The notes: generated by a model not told the origin, from the sequence alone. Numbered from the stretch's first letter, positions 1 through 11,965 are shown. The stretch is DNA of 64,000 nucleotides from Lumbricus rubellus (GCA_945859605.1 OX243811.1:38750892-38814891), one strand, 5' to 3'. Program-made: numbers and translations.

Positions 1-144
1 ACATCCATCCATCCCTCCATCCCTTGTTTCATCCATCCATCCATACATCTATCCGTACATCCATCCATCCATCCGTCCATCCATCCATACATACATCCAT
101 ACATCCATCCATCCATACATCTATCCGTCCATCCATCCACGCAC
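1..144. repeat. CATC/CATA microsatellite in PDZ-gene intron
   Basis: Imperfect tetranucleotide repeat of CATC with CATA and CGTC variants. It lies immediately past the donor site of the minus-strand PDZ exon at 145-296, so it occupies the start of the next intron, which runs off the window. Confidence 0.9.
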
Positions 145-296
145 CTTTCTAGAGTCAACTCCAGCGAATTGCCAGCATCGATGATCCTCTGTTGTGCCTC
201 CTTATGCCGCAATTGATCCGCAGGCGTTGGCCCTATTCGCGTAATGGTATCGCCCGTCTGTACGCCACAGCGAGCAGCCAAACTTCCGGGCGTGAC
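145..296 (-). CDS. PDZ gene coding exon 2
   Basis: This exon encodes residues 38-87, the second half of the PDZ fold, ending with NSLELTLER. It has an acceptor TTTTAG before GTCACG and a donor AG before GTGCGT, and leaves phase 2. No stop occurs in the exon, so the gene continues off the left edge. Confidence 0.87.
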
Positions 297-2376
297 CTAA
301 AACAGGGGTGACAGCGTGGTACAGTAGGCAACAAACACAACCAAACGCATCATCGCTGTTCCACATAGCTATAGGTATGCACGGATTCCTCTAAATCGGG
401 CTCAGGCAGTCTCGCACTATTTTTGGCCCGACCTGTAGCTGCGCCTCTAATCGCGGAAATTCTGCCGACTGCCTACGCGAAGTACAGGCTGGGCGATAAA
501 ACACCGCTGCTCCCGAACACAACTGCGGCTCGCGCAGAGAACAGGCGGTTTGTTTGTAGGGCAACATTGACAGAAACCCGGTATTAATAATGCGATTCGC
601 TCAGCGATGCACGTTTAGTATCTGATATCAACACGGGTTGAATAAGCATGTGCAAATTGTGCACATGAAAGACATTAGCTGCGGGTATTAGGCCTATTAC
701 AATTAGAGGTAGGCTACCGAAAGACCTCACATAAATTTCTTGATTCACGATGTTTACCAGATACGATAAAGCGTGACCTAAGAGCAAAACACTCAAATGC
801 CAGACCGCCGCTTTGTGTCTATCCACGATATATCCTCAACTCAGCAATCTGTCTATCGGAGTTAAACTGGAATCGAACGCATTTCTGATGCAATAAGAGC
901 TTACAACCCAAAACAAAACAATGAACGTAAAATTAATTGCAAAGTGGTCTACCCGTTGTAGTACAGCGACCGCATGAGTTCGACACTGATAGCTTTTACA
1001 TAAATGCAATGAAGGGAGGTGGTTCAGTACGTCCTCGTCGTCTCTCCCGGGCAACAGGGGACAACCCTGGCTAAATCTGAACCGAGGATAGGGGAGAAAC
1101 CTGATCAGTCGCCCTTCTTTCCTAAATGATCATGAAACTTAACCATGGAAAGCACACCAAATGCAATTAAATGCTATAGAAATTAGAATATAGACGAAAT
1201 TATACAACGTCAGACTAAATAATACGTTTAATCTATTCTAGAATCGTCGAGTTTAATTTTACAAAGTGATCCAATATGGTTGAATCGAATCCAAGTTGAT
1301 CTGAATTGTAATCCAAGCAAATTTAAAATTATAAAGTTACTCCAATTTGATGCAATTTTACCTAATTTCTCGCTCGATCTCACTTTCTCCCGATGCCCGG
1401 TCACAACTGCAGTCATCTCAAGTTTTCCAACCTAACTATGTCGAACACCGCACCGTGCAGGTCTCAGGAACGATAGCCTCCTGAATTCTATACTTTTCGG
1501 TCCTTACGCCATCATTCCCAATCACTAACCCTCGTCTTCCTTAGGCTCCTGTACCCATCAATCCTAAGACTTTTCACTCAAACTGAAGTCTCATCTCTTT
1601 GAAAACTCTTACCATGACTCCCATTATCCTATGTCTTCCATTTCTCGACTCAAGCGACAGCCACCTATATACCAATCTGACCCTTTGGAAACCGGACTCG
1701 AACCTCCTTCGGACAATCCTTTGGACAGACTCTCTGACTCGACGCAGTGCTCGTGAATAAGTTGGTGCCCACTGCCCTGTGCTTGGCATTCGAGTGGCGC
1801 TTTAGACGTTTGGAGAATTATACGATTATCTTTATATGATCATAATAAATCGAATCCGAGGACTTGTATAGCTCCATTACATAGTCGAAGAGGCACACGT
1901 CGATGGCTATGACCCGGGTTGAGATTAGGTCAGGTCATGTCAGGTCAGGTCAGGTCAAGTGAGATCAGAGATCAAAACGACATTCTCATTGGGATTAAGG
2001 TTGATGAAGCACTTGCAAAACGTTGCTCCGTTTATGATTGGATTATAGGAGTGATTACACATGATCCCATCTTTTACCACTGTATATCCCTCATGAGGTG
2101 ATATATACTACCGCTGATGGCGATCTATTAACCTCTGCAACCATGGTTCGAGTTCAGATACTCATGTGACACTGACATAATTATAGCTACATTGTCGGCA
2201 TGACGTCATCGACACAACAGCAGCGCAATCGGTTTAGACGTCGTCGTCGTCATCATCATCATCATCAACAACAACAGCAACAACAACAACAACAACAGCA
2301 ACAACAACTACTAACCGACAACAAATATGCATCAAGTGCTTTAATAACATGCCAACATGCATGTATGCGTACATAC

Positions 2377-2407
<31 letters not shown>

Positions 2408-2871
2408 CATACATACATACATACATACATACATACATACATACATACATACATACATACATACATACATACATACATACATACATAGGCCTACATACAT
2501 ACATGCATTGGCCTACATAGGTTTACCTTTGGGATGCTTAAGGCGCCTCTTAGTTTGGATGAATCTTTAATGTCGTTTGAGAATTGTCAAGGTCATGGAA
2601 GCTATTGAATTGGTGTCGGAATTCTTTTGCAGTTCATTACATTGCATTACATCATTCATTGTTGCAATGTTGTTGCAAACGAGATTCATAAATAAATAAA
2701 TAAGTAAAAAAATAAATAAGTGCATACAAAAGAATAGATAACATTGTAGCGCCGTCTTACCCTCTGAATGGTGAGGGGTGTCCCAAAGTCCTTTCCTCCA
2801 ACCAGTCGAAACCCCCATGACGTCGAACTGTCCGTGCGGTCAAGCTTCGCACTGAGCTTGAGTAGGGGCAT
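145..2871 (-). CDS. PDZ domain of a PDLIM/ZASP (LDB3-like) family protein, 5' part of gene
   Basis: Coding exons on the minus strand are 2871-2761 (37 codons, starting at ATG 2871-2869) and 296-145 (50 codons plus 2 nt). Joined, they give one PDZ domain: the carboxylate-binding-loop segment W19-G-F-R-L with [13 protein letters not shown] ends exon 1, and exon 2 opens with [12 protein letters not shown], then GDTI and an LRHKEAQ helix. The WGFRLxGGKDF signature and the (L/M)xHxxAQ helix are typical of PDLIM/ALP-Enigma/ZASP proteins, which bind alpha-actinin at Z-discs and stress fibres. The exon 1 donor is GTAAGA, the exon 2 acceptor is TTTTAG and the exon 2 donor is GTGCGT. Both sides of the first intron are phase 0. 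LIM domains would lie beyond the window start. The family call is strong; which member it is cannot be told from the PDZ alone. Confidence 0.88.
1440..1830 (+). mobile_element. LINE (L2/CR1-like) 3' fragment
   Basis: This is similar over several hundred bases to 40860-41110: both carry the end of a decayed reverse-transcriptase ORF followed by a 3' region with 'ttggacagact' and 'cgagtggcgcttta'/'cgagtggcacttta'. It is 5'-truncated and full of stops. A third, weaker copy lies near 17110-17262 and a reverse-strand tail near 5530-5600. Confidence 0.6.
2375..2487. repeat. (ACAT)n microsatellite
   Basis: About 28 near-perfect ACAT units. Open frames across it are repeat artefacts. Confidence 0.97.
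2761..2871 (-). CDS. PDZ gene coding exon 1
   Basis: This exon encodes residues 1-37 and ends exactly in phase 0 at AGG before GTAAGA. The start at 2871 is the first Met preceding the PDZ strand; PDLIM/ZASP proteins characteristically begin the PDZ within about 15 residues of the initiator, which fits. Upstream sequence to about 3130 is presumably 5' UTR and promoter. Confidence 0.85.
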
Positions 2872-3129
2872 CTTTCCGGCCCTTAACCCAACCAGCGAAC
2901 CGTCGAGAAGGACGTTTAACTCCCTCGAAGATGTCTACCCACCTAAACCCGAACAGTCCAGCAGCCTCTGCAGCCTTACACAACACGAACTGGGGATTAG
3001 ATGGTCTTAGTATCGGCACCGCCGCCTATTGCGCTCTATGCATTGCTGCAGTGAACGCATGCAGCCTATACTTGACTTAACTTGTGTACGTTGCCGGAGA
3101 CTGCTCAGACCGAGAGAGATCCTGGAGCC

Positions 3130-3700
3130 CAAGGTGGCGGGCGGGTGGAAGGGAGGGTAGGAGTGAGGCAGGAGGTGAACGACATGGAGGAGAAGAATGA
3201 GGACGAACTGTGAGAGGAGGAAGAGGAGGAAAACAAGGAGAAGGAGGAGAAGGAGAACAAGGAGGAGAGCGAGAAGAAGGAGAATGATGAGGAGCAAGAA
3301 AAGAATTATAGAAAAAAGAGGATTAAAATTGAAGAGGTGCATGGCGGAAGTGGAGAAGATGATTAGGGTAGAGAGGAGTAGGATTTGAGGAGTGAGAAAG
3401 GAGATGGAAGTGAACCGGAAGTTAGGTTGTGGTTAAGATGAGGACTAGGGAAGCAGATGATGGAGGACGAGGAGAGGGAGATGGTGGAAGAGAAGAAACA
3501 GGTGGTGGACAAAGACAATAGAAACGAAGGATATGAGGGTTAAAATGAAAGAGAAGAAGAAGACGATGGTAGAGGAGAATGGAAGCTGTAAAAAGAAAAT
3601 GGAGGATGACGAAGAGGAAAAACTTGGAGCCGGATGAAGAAGGTATAGGCTACAAGTGAAGATCATTGGACTGTACAATGTATGCATAGCAAAGGAATTA
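3130..3700. repeat. Purine-rich GGA/GAA tract
   Basis: Roughly 570 bp in which the plus strand is almost entirely A and G, mostly GGA, GAA and AGG. Long open frames on both strands come from this bias. It lies upstream of the PDZ gene's coding start on the minus strand and could form triplex or H-DNA; no gene is supported. Confidence 0.8.
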
Positions 3701-3967
3701 AGAAACCCTTTCCGTGTTGAAGTCTGCATTCTACAGGTATACAATACATAAATCATTTCCTAGTTTAAGACTGATCGACTAATAAACATATAAAGCGGTT
3801 TTAGGGGTCATTGATTTATGATTATTTGGTAGACTTTTTTCTTTGCTTCGTCGTTCTTCTTTCCCCTTCCACTTGCCCCATTTTCAAATAGACTTACTTG
3901 TTTCAAGTTGTTTGTTTCATTTCCTTGACTTACTTTTTTCTGCAGTCCAAAGTGTACTATATGTGTG

Positions 3968-4110
3968 CTTGAAGCGTGACTGGACGGTCATGGACGACGT
4001 CCACGCACCTATTTACAAATCCGAACGCCGTCCTCCAATTTATTTTAGGCAAGCACATCCTGGAGAGGTAAGGGGCTTCCGGGCAATAATTCTTTTTTAC
4101 ACCTTAAGGC
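3968..4110 (+). repeat. Dispersed repeat, copy 1
   Basis: This contains 'gactggacggtcatggacg', 'cacctatttacaaat' and 'gagaggtaaggggcttccgg', matching 50233-50362 in order and orientation with substitutions. The shared stretch is about 140 bp. The class is unknown; it may be a SINE or LINE 3' fragment. Confidence 0.6.
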
Positions 4111-4893
4111 TTAAGTTGAGAGTTTGAGGCGTTTCTTGATAGACGAAAAGGAAGCTGAGCAAATAATAATATAGACCTACATTATAAGGTTTTCCAACAG
4201 GAAGAAGGTCCAATGCGTTCGTAATGTAGAAGAGAGGACGCTGTAAATGTCTATAGATATATAGACCGTTTGGACAGCACTGTAATCGGCGATCTGGCTC
4301 TTGACACACAGTAAGCTTACCTGAAGACGGTCGTTGATGTATCATGCTGGGCAATGTTGACGAATATATTGCGTCTGATTAATCGTAATCTCAGGATTAT
4401 TTTGCATTCGATCCTTCATGGGAGTCAGTGCGAACTGGTGCAGCTGATAATTCTATAAGCAGCTTCTGCAACGCGATTATAATGATCAGCCATTCTTAAT
4501 TATTCAATGTCAAGCAGGAGCAATCCCAATCTACGAGCGACGAACTGCTTATTCCAATCTGGAAATTAATGTCGATGCAAATGTTTCTTCATTGATCTTT
4601 GATGGCACTATCAGCAATGCACTCCGTTCAGACTTGGATCAATCAGAGTCGACTTAGTTACACTGCACGCCAGTAGCCTACTTTATTAACCATGGTTTGA
4701 ATTGTCGATGCGCAGACATGCATAGGACTAGGCCTAATATCACGAACCAGACTTCTTTTGTTTCAGTTCATTAATTAAATCATATTAAACTCTCATCGCC
4801 TTATTCTTTATTTACCTTGCCACAATTAAGGAGGAGGAAAATTATCCGAACCTTTTTCTTTACCTTAGTTTACCTTTTCCTGACTTTTACGGA

Positions 4894-5259
4894 CATAGGC
4901 GTAGGGGACATTTCAGCGTTGGGGGGGGGGGGCAAAAATGAGACTTTTGTCCGAATTTTTTTGTCATCCGGCCGAAATCTTAAGAAAAATTTCCGTTACG
5001 TTTGCCCGAAAATTCTGACGACCTTTTTTAGTCATCCGGCCGAAATCTTCTGAAATTTACCGCTACTTTTTGCCCGAAAGGTCTGGCGACCTTTTTTGTT
5101 CGGGCAAGTCTGATTTTTCGGGCAAGAAGACCCGGAATTTTTTTAAATTTTAAAACTTTTTTTTATATTTTTTTGGGTCTGCTTGCCCGAAAAATCAGAC
5201 TTACCCAAAATTTGGGGGCATTCGCCCCCCCCCCTGTACCCCCGTCTCCTACGCCTATG
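4894..5259. mobile_element. hAT-type MITE, CATAGGCGTA family, copy 1
   Basis: The termini are CATAGGCGTAGG and its inverse CCTACGCCTATG. Both ends are flanked by the 8-bp target-site duplication TTTACGGA (4886-4893 and 5260-5267), exact. The interior is rich in 'gcccga' and poly-T motifs and has no transposase. Related copies lie at 29852, 32409 and 43670 (the last inverted). The 8-bp duplication supports hAT superfamily mobilisation. Confidence 0.85.
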
Positions 5260-5762
5260 TTTACGGAAGTCTGCGAAATACTTGTTCTTCGGATAAATTA
5301 GTTGTCAAATTGTTGCAAATAGGCCTAATATATTTGGAGCGTTATCGCCAATGTTCACCACTGCACCAGGTTTGCTCGTTTGCTGCTGATTCGCTAGAGG
5401 GCAATAGTGTCCACTCTAGAGAGACCCGTCATGATAAGTGAGTTCTGTAGGCCTACATAAGGCCTAAACTCGCTGCACAATACTGAGATGAAGATTAGCA
5501 GTGAAGGGAAATCGTCATAGTATATCCTATCCTCCACGCTTATAAAGCGCCACTCGAAAGTCAAATGCAGGGCACCAGCTTATTCGCGAGGGAAAAGATA
5601 TGTGGCGGATTAATTATACTATACACGGCTCGAAAGAAAACAGTCACCTCTGATTTTCACATGAAGAATGATCTCCCGGTTTCAATCCCTGGACGCTGAG
5701 GCCAAAGGAAAAGCATCATCATCAACAGTCGGCCATTTCGAGCGTCGGCGGCTGCTGCAGTG

Positions 5763-5879
<117 letters not shown>

Positions 5880-6356
5880 GATGAGAATTCATTTGGACCA
5901 TCTGATAAAAGTTTCATCAAATATGACGAGATTGTTTCGGCACCATGCAGAACCAACCCGTATAAGGAATGATTGATTCCAATGGGGTGGGGAGAAGAGA
6001 CATCGGTGGACGGACTATGAAGGCGTAGGCATGGGAGCAAAGGAAGAGAAATGGGGATGCATTGCAATAAAATGCAGTTCTATAAGCAACTATTTGCAAT
6101 CCATTAAATATTAGATCACAATGCGGTGTTATAAGTTTACTGATGAAATACACCATGACAGATAGAGATAGGCCTACCACTGCGTGTAATTTTATTCTCA
6201 TGATATTATGCATCGGATTTGTCTCGAATACCTATTATTAAAATAATAGCTGCTTATCTAATAATTGTTTATTTGCTTAAATTTTAAATTTTAAATGCCG
6301 ATATGCAGTAAGTCCTATAAAAAAATTCAGGCAGAACAGGTGCAGCTATATAGGCC

Positions 6357-6361
<5 letters not shown>

Positions 6362-6406
<45 letters not shown>
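6362..6406. repeat. (TA)n microsatellite
   Basis: AT dinucleotide run just outside the Helitron at 6548-7411. Confidence 0.95.
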
Positions 6407-6408
<2 letters not shown>

Positions 6409-6547
6409 TCATGTATGTAGACACATTATATAAAATTATTATATGCATGAAAACCTAAATATACAGAGAGACATAATTTTTTTTCTATATCTTAAGCTGA
6501 CACTATAATATAGTGTCAGCTATAATGTATATTATTTATATATAATA

Positions 6548-7411
6548 CTAGCTGAACCCGGCCACGCGTTGCTGTGGCAGAAAAGACCGTCCTCTGACTC
6601 CAATCCTCCCCCTCTCTCCCCCTCCCCCTCTCTCCCCCTCTCTCCCCCTCCCCCTCTCTCCTCCGCCCTCTCCCCGCCCCCTCCCCTTCCCTCCCCTCCC
6701 TCTCTTCCCCCTCCCTCCCCCTCTATTCCCCCGCCCCCTCTCCCTCTCCCCTCCCCTTCCCCCTCCCACCCCTCCCACTCCTCCCCTCCCCATCCACTCC
6801 CCTTACATCCTCCATCTCTCCCCTCCCTCTTCGTCCCGCTCCTTCCCTTCCTTTCCTCCTTCGCACCGTCCCTTTCCGACACGGGGCGACAGCGACGCGG
6901 AACAGAGCGACGCGGAACATCAAAAAGGCCGGAATCGAATGTGTTGAAATGCGCTACATAAACGGAACACGCGCCCGAAGCAAAGCCTATCCGCGGGCGT
7001 AAAACGGTCGAATTTGCAGATCTTTTACAAAAGAAATAACTTTCACTTCGATTCGACCGATTGAGAGTTAAAATTCAAACCGTCCATAACAAAAAGAAAT
7101 AACTTTCACTTCGATTCGACCGATTGTGAGTTCAAATTGAAACCGTCCAAATGCATTCGCCAAAAATAGTTCGCGTTTAAAAATGGCGGTTGCGCAAGGT
7201 TCATATAGCGCATATTCAACTCGGAATCGGTCGAATGGAAGTGAAAGTTGTTTTTTGTTGTAGAAGATTTTGGAAAAAAAGCATTATACAAACCTGCGCC
7301 TATATTAACGGAACGTTTTGCTGCAATTTTGAAAAGAATCGGTCCAGGACTTACCAAGATCCTTTATGAGGAAGATTCGTGCGAATGCCGTTACATTTTT
7401 ATATATATAGA
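6548..7411 (-). mobile_element. Non-autonomous Helitron, copy 1
   Basis: On the minus strand the element starts with TC (TCTATATATATAAAAATG, from 7411) and ends with CTAG (6551-6548), preceded by a GC-rich hairpin around GCCACAGCAACGCGTGGC. The flanking bases are A at the 5' side and T at the 3' side, as expected for Helitron insertion into AT. It carries a long G/A-rich (plus-strand CTCCCC) minisatellite at about 6600-6860 near its 3' end. No Rep/helicase coding is present. The same family occurs at 35932-36421. Confidence 0.88.
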
Positions 7412-8221
7412 TATATTATCTGTAGACAACTCACAACTGGGTCACAATAATGTTGACGCATCTTACCAGACACCTATACACAAACAATCTCATCACATTT
7501 GCTTAACGAGTCCAATACCTATAGCCTACTTGCTAGCACTATAATTATAGGCTAGAAAGAGAGATGTTATATTATAAAGCTCGGGCTACTCTAATTAATA
7601 GAAATTTTATAGCGCAAATTTCCGATGCCAAGACATGAATAATTTGATTTCATCTGCATTATTAAGAGCTCTCCAAACGGCGCAATTTTTATATAATCAC
7701 ATGCGTGAATAATACACACACATGAAGGGTCTACATATATTTGCACATAAATAAAATACACATGCATACATCGTAAATACGCACATGTTCACACGCACAC
7801 ATACATTCATACATACATATTTACAATTACACATAATAGACCTACACACGCACGTGAATACAGTGCATGTACAATTGTACATGTATAGACATAGACATAA
7901 TTTATGATACTCAGGCCTCAATAGTCACATGTAGGCCTACCTATTTATACTTAAACACGAATAGCTACATACGTGCAAAATGCATCTACATGTATACACG
8001 TGTCATACAGGCCAATCATTATAATTATAAACCTACACATGCAGACTATATTATAGCCTACATACATACCTTTAAACAAATTTCTATGCATACATGTAAG
8101 CATAGGTAATTATTATATGCATGGCATCGCATGCATTCCCATGTTCACGTATACCATGCGTAAACTAACGCATACATTTGCACGTGCGCATGCAGTTTCA
8201 GAGAATCAGACGTAAACTATC

Positions 8222-8506
8222 CAGGGCTGAAAGTGAGCCGGGTCTGTCCAGGTCTGAGACCCGGCATCGATTTTGGAGACCTGCTGTTGCCGGGTCTCAG
8301 CCGGGTAGCACAAAAGGTCGTCAGGTGCCGAAAGTAGGTAAAAATGGTAGGTTTTCAAGGGCATTTCCCAAAGATTTTGGCCGGAAGACTAAAAAAAGGT
8401 CATCGACTTTTTCCGACTACGGTCGTCATAAATTGTTCGGCAGTACCCTGGTGCGCTCGTCCGCCAAAGTGAGACCCGGCAACTTTCAAAACCACTTTCA
8501 GCCCTG
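8222..8506. mobile_element. hAT-type MITE, CAGGGCTGAAAGTG family
   Basis: A 285-bp element with perfect 14-bp inverted termini (CAGGGCTGAAAGTG / CACTTTCAGCCCTG) and an exact 8-bp duplication AAACTATC (8214-8221, 8507-8514). The interior is GC-rich with 'gacccggc' motifs and has no coding potential. Confidence 0.9.
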
Positions 8507-8615
8507 AAACTATCTGACTATAATTATGGGTGTTGCAAGGCCATCATCATCCAACCAGTCGACAGGTGGAGCCGCGTCAGTTACTTTACATATGACGTCA
8601 TAGTCTTATGTGGTT

Positions 8616-8743
8616 TCATAGTAAACAGTTGTTTTCGTCGTCGGATGACAGTTCGGCAGTTCCGCTGCAGCAGCTGCCAGAACTGTGGTCATCGGTGTTT
8701 GACCATTCACCTTCGGAGCTGTCCACCTCCTCGTCTGACCATT
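8616..8743 (-). CDS. Acidic protein, terminal exon
   Basis: A 128-nt exon that completes a split codon with AA, encodes 41 residues and stops at TGA. Its sequence is not a simple repeat, unlike the preceding exon, which strengthens the gene call. Confidence 0.5.
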
Positions 8744-9757
8744 CTGAAAAATGACCAACAGTGGACATGAAGTCTCAGACGCTCCTGTTAGAGCGACGAT
8801 GATGATAATGATAATGATAATGACAACAACAACAACAACAATAATAACTAATGATGATGATGACGATGATGATGATGATGATGATGATAACAATAACAAT
8901 AATAACAATAACAACAATAATAATTATAGTAACATAGTCAGCATCAATAACAATAACAGCAACAATAGCAATAGACATCTAAGACTACAGTACCATGGAC
9001 GCAACGAAGCCATTCCGGATGTCGTTAACTGCCTCCACTATTTACTTAGACTCTATTTATTTATTTATTTATTGCACTAACATCAAAGAATATATAATCA
9101 ATATTATTTTTATTTTAAATATTGTCATTGCTCATGTTGCTATCATTATCAACATGACCATCATCATTATCACCGTCATCATTGCCATCATCACTAGCAT
9201 CATCGTCAACATCATCGTCAACATCATTGTCGGTATAGCCTACATTGATATGACTGACAGCGACTGAGGTAATTGCTAGTCTACCTTCAACAGATCATTA
9301 TGCTTATGATTGTTTCATCCCTCTGCGGTTCATAACGAACCCACACACACACGCACGCACACACGCACACACACATACACATACACACGCACACACACAC
9401 CACACGCACACACACACACACGCACATACACACACGCACACACATACACACGCACAACACACTCTGGCGTCTATTGACTGAACTGATGAGTCCTACCTAA
9501 GTCACTGTCGGACACAATATCCGCCGATGAACTGTCTTCGTCATCTGAGTCTCCTCCTCCAACCGCATCCACTCCATCCTCCTCATCCTCTGATTGACTC
9601 TTGCCTTGCTCTTCCTCTTCATCTTCATCTTCCTGCTGTTCCTCTTCATCGTCATCTTCAGTCTCCTTCTCTTCCTGACCCAGCTGTTGATAGCCCCTCG
9701 TCGCTCCACCTCCTCCTCCTCCTCCGGTTGCAGAGGCTGATGATGAAGATTTAGCAC
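8616..9757 (-). CDS. Last two exons of an unidentified acidic protein
   Basis: Minus-strand exons 9757-9497 and 8743-8616 join in phase 1 and end at TGA (8618-8616). The upstream exon has acceptor TTGTCAG and donor GTAGGA; the downstream exon has acceptor CATTTTTCAG. The joined frame gives about 128 residues: a Ser/Gly-rich start (SSSSASATGG), then long Asp/Glu blocks (EDDDEEEQQEDEDEEEE), then a Ser/Asp/Glu tail with two EWS motifs (LEWSDEEVDSS, SEGEWSNTDD) and C-terminus DDENNCLL. Sequence 5' of 9757 belongs to exons I could not find. I do not recognise the family; such acidic tails are common in nuclear and chromatin proteins. The consistent splice sites and phases argue against a chance triplet repeat. 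Confidence 0.55.
8795..8945. repeat. GAT / AAC / AAT triplet repeats
   Basis: Compound triplet microsatellite within the intron between the two acidic-protein exons. Confidence 0.95.
9150..9240. repeat. ATC-rich triplet repeat
   Basis: Imperfect CATCAT/CGTCAT tract in the same intron. Confidence 0.8.
9338..9465. repeat. (AC)n microsatellite with CG variants
   Basis: CA repeat interrupted by CGCA units, ending about 30 bp from the donor of the acidic exon at 9497. Confidence 0.95.
9497..9757 (-). CDS. Acidic protein, penultimate exon
   Basis: A 261-nt exon, phase 1 on both sides. It encodes the Ser/Gly and Asp/Glu-rich segment. Codon content is partly triplet-repeat-like (GAG/GAA/GAT). Confidence 0.5.
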   Translation of the reverse strand: MLNLHHQPLQPEEEEEVERRGAINSWVRKRRRLKMTMKRNSRKMKMKRKSKARVNQRMRRMEWMRLEEETQMTKTVHRRILCPTVT

Positions 9758-9789
9758 CTGACAACGGTCAAGAAAATCCCAGTAATATT

Positions 9790-10690
9790 TTGCAGTTTCA
9801 TTTTTATAGCCTATTATGGATTCACTACTGATGAGACGGTTTCACTCGATGATTCTATATAAGCATTAAGCAGGGTTTTATATATCAGTATGAACATTTA
9901 TCTGTTAACTTATATCGTCATGTTTCAACATTTACATGGGTTTATTCGTTCGTGTGTTTGACACTGGAAACAGAGACAAGCGGAGGAGAAGAATATCCGA
10001 GTCGCTGACCCATCGCCAGAGGGAATAATTCTAGCCTGAAGGAAAAGAAGAAGAAGATTCGTTCGTGTGTTTGATAATTATATCAATGTAAGTCCAAGAG
10101 TTGTAGGCTCGTTTGTGTATGTGTTAATGTGTGGTTAAGACTTTAGAGTCCTTGTTGTTATGCTTCAGTGCATGCCTCCTTGATAGTCTATTATAATTTT
10201 TATTCTTAATGTCTCGTTGATTGAGTTGGTGTATTTCTCTGTTCGTCTGTGTTCACTTGTGTCAGCGTGTGAGTGTGCGCATGCGCTTGTGCATATGTGA
10301 TTAATTGCTCGTGTCTAAGTGTTTGTATGTCTGTGCGCTAATGCATGTCGGGGTCTTTGTGTGTTTTGTTCATATTAATTTTGTCACAGTCACAGTCACA
10401 GTGTGACGAAGTAATAATTAAATTGTCTGTTCATGTGTCAATAATTATGTCTTTTAATGCACTGGCATTTATCTTTGTATCTGTGTTTAAATGCATTGAT
10501 GCGTCAATGGTAGTTTCCTCAGTATCACACTTGGTGCGCTGTTATCCAACGATTGCGGGTTCGCACCTGCTGAGAGGTCATCATGTAACGATTGACAGTA
10601 GGCTCAGTAAGTAGCCTCTAGTGCATCGCGTCGTAGATTCAAATAATTGATATCAGGCGCGGTCAATTGAGTGCAATAAATAGATGAAGC
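9790..10690. other. Unassigned intergenic or intronic sequence
   Basis: AT-rich with TGTGT-rich stretches (10090-10350). No coding exon is supported. A tRNA-like 'gggttcgcacc' at about 10557 hints at a decayed SINE, but box A is not convincing. Confidence 0.5.
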
Positions 10691-10816
10691 AAAGAAGAAG
10701 TTCATCAATCAGTCAATCAGTCAATTCAAGCAGTCAATCAATCAGTCAATCAATCAATCAGTCAATCAATCAGTCAATCAATTAGTCAATCAATCAGTCA
10801 ATTCAATCAATCAATC
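10690..10816. repeat. CAGTCAATCAAT minisatellite
   Basis: Repeated AATCAGTC and AATCAATC units, about 125 bp. Confidence 0.92.
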
Positions 10817-10989
10817 CATGTCGCAGTCATTTGGTAGTCTGTCTCGCCTATGTCTCAGTACACCCGTCAGTCTTTACGACTTCTGCTCCATTAGATGCAG
10901 CTCCGTTCATTAGAACAACGTAATTACGTTACTTAGATATAGAAGTCTCCAAATGACGTCTTAATATGCATAGTGTGTTCCCTTTTCCG

Positions 10990-11350
10990 CAACCTGTCAC
11001 CTTGCTTCAGGGCTTCGTTCCATCAACGTTCCAGCGTTCCGCGGTTCATTCCAGGACGGCGGAACCATTTGGCGGAACATGCGCCGAAGTAATTTTTCGC
11101 GGTTATTGATCGAATTTTCGGCTGCCGCGCCGAGAAATCAGACGTGGGCACGCTTCAGTGCCTGTTACGGTCAGCCGAACCCACGCGAATTACCTCGAAT
11201 GCGATTGCGATCGGATGGGTGGGCGGGCGAGGGAGGGCGTCCGTGCTGGAGATGTATGGAGCTTCGTTTGACGGTTGAGTGGCTCCGAGGTGGAATTAGT
11301 GTTCATGGTCTGTCACCTGGAATTGGATTGCGGGATTAAGGAAGGTGGAA
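10990..11350. other. GC-rich, CpG-rich patch without recognised gene
   Basis: Higher G+C and CpG than its surroundings, with open frames on the plus strand (one of 86 codons from 11079). It has no recognisable domain or clear splice structure. It could be a 5' UTR or promoter, or simply GC-rich repeat. Confidence 0.3.
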
Positions 11351-11606
11351 TGGCCGGACCGCCGGATGGAATGGCTGTTCATCTTATTCGAGAGGAAATT
11401 TAAGGACTTGCAGAAGAATGACTGCAGCTCTGAATCTGGACTCGTTTTATCGGCCTGCGGTGTACATTGGCCTAGCATTAGTGAGATGTAATTAAAGCAA
11501 GTACAATTCGATCAATCTAATCTAATCTGAACTAATCTAATCTAATCCCATTTCCCTTTCCTCCTTCTTTCCCTCTGTCTATTGATTGTCTCTCTCTCTT
11601 TATGTG

Positions 11607-11607
<1 letters not shown>

Positions 11608-11660
<53 letters not shown>
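11608..11660. repeat. (AT)n microsatellite
   Basis: Perfect AT run. Confidence 0.97.
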
Positions 11661-11662
<2 letters not shown>

Positions 11663-11965
11663 GTAACTCTTCTGTCTCTAAATAGGCTACTCCTCTCTTA
11701 TGCTGCAGCCTTTTTCTCTTCTTGTGCCCCTATTTCTATCAATCCATCTGCTGCCTGTCATATATCAGTTTCCTAGATCAGGTCCTTCCTCTGTTTTGCC
11801 TCTGCCATCTGTCCTTTGTCTTTTTTTATATGCCGTCTGTCTCTGTGCCACTCCTTCCATCAGTCTGCCTCTATTTCTGTGGCTTGGCCTATGAGCCGCA
11901 GAAGCAATAATTTAATCCTCTGCATGTGGCGCCCAGTTTTATGTATACGATCATTCTTCAGCCAT

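Larger units (their letters stand above)
297..2760 (-). other. Intron 1 of PDZ gene
   Basis: A 2.46-kb intron between the two PDZ exons. It holds a LINE 3' fragment (about 1440-1830), a CAA/CAG-type triplet tract (about 2243-2312) and a long ACAT microsatellite (about 2375-2487). Short open frames elsewhere in the intron show no recognisable domain. Confidence 0.8.

Noticed and set aside
3007..3756. Leu/Ser-rich minus frames and an Arg-rich plus frame
   Set aside because: Composition bias of the purine-rich tract; no splice structure or domain.
6532..6961. Pro/Ser- and Gly/Arg-rich frames of 80-130 codons
   Set aside because: Translations of the CTCCCC minisatellite in the Helitron.
10535..10590. 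tRNA-like 'gcgggttcgcacc'
   Set aside because: Box B resembles the consensus weakly and no box A is correctly spaced.
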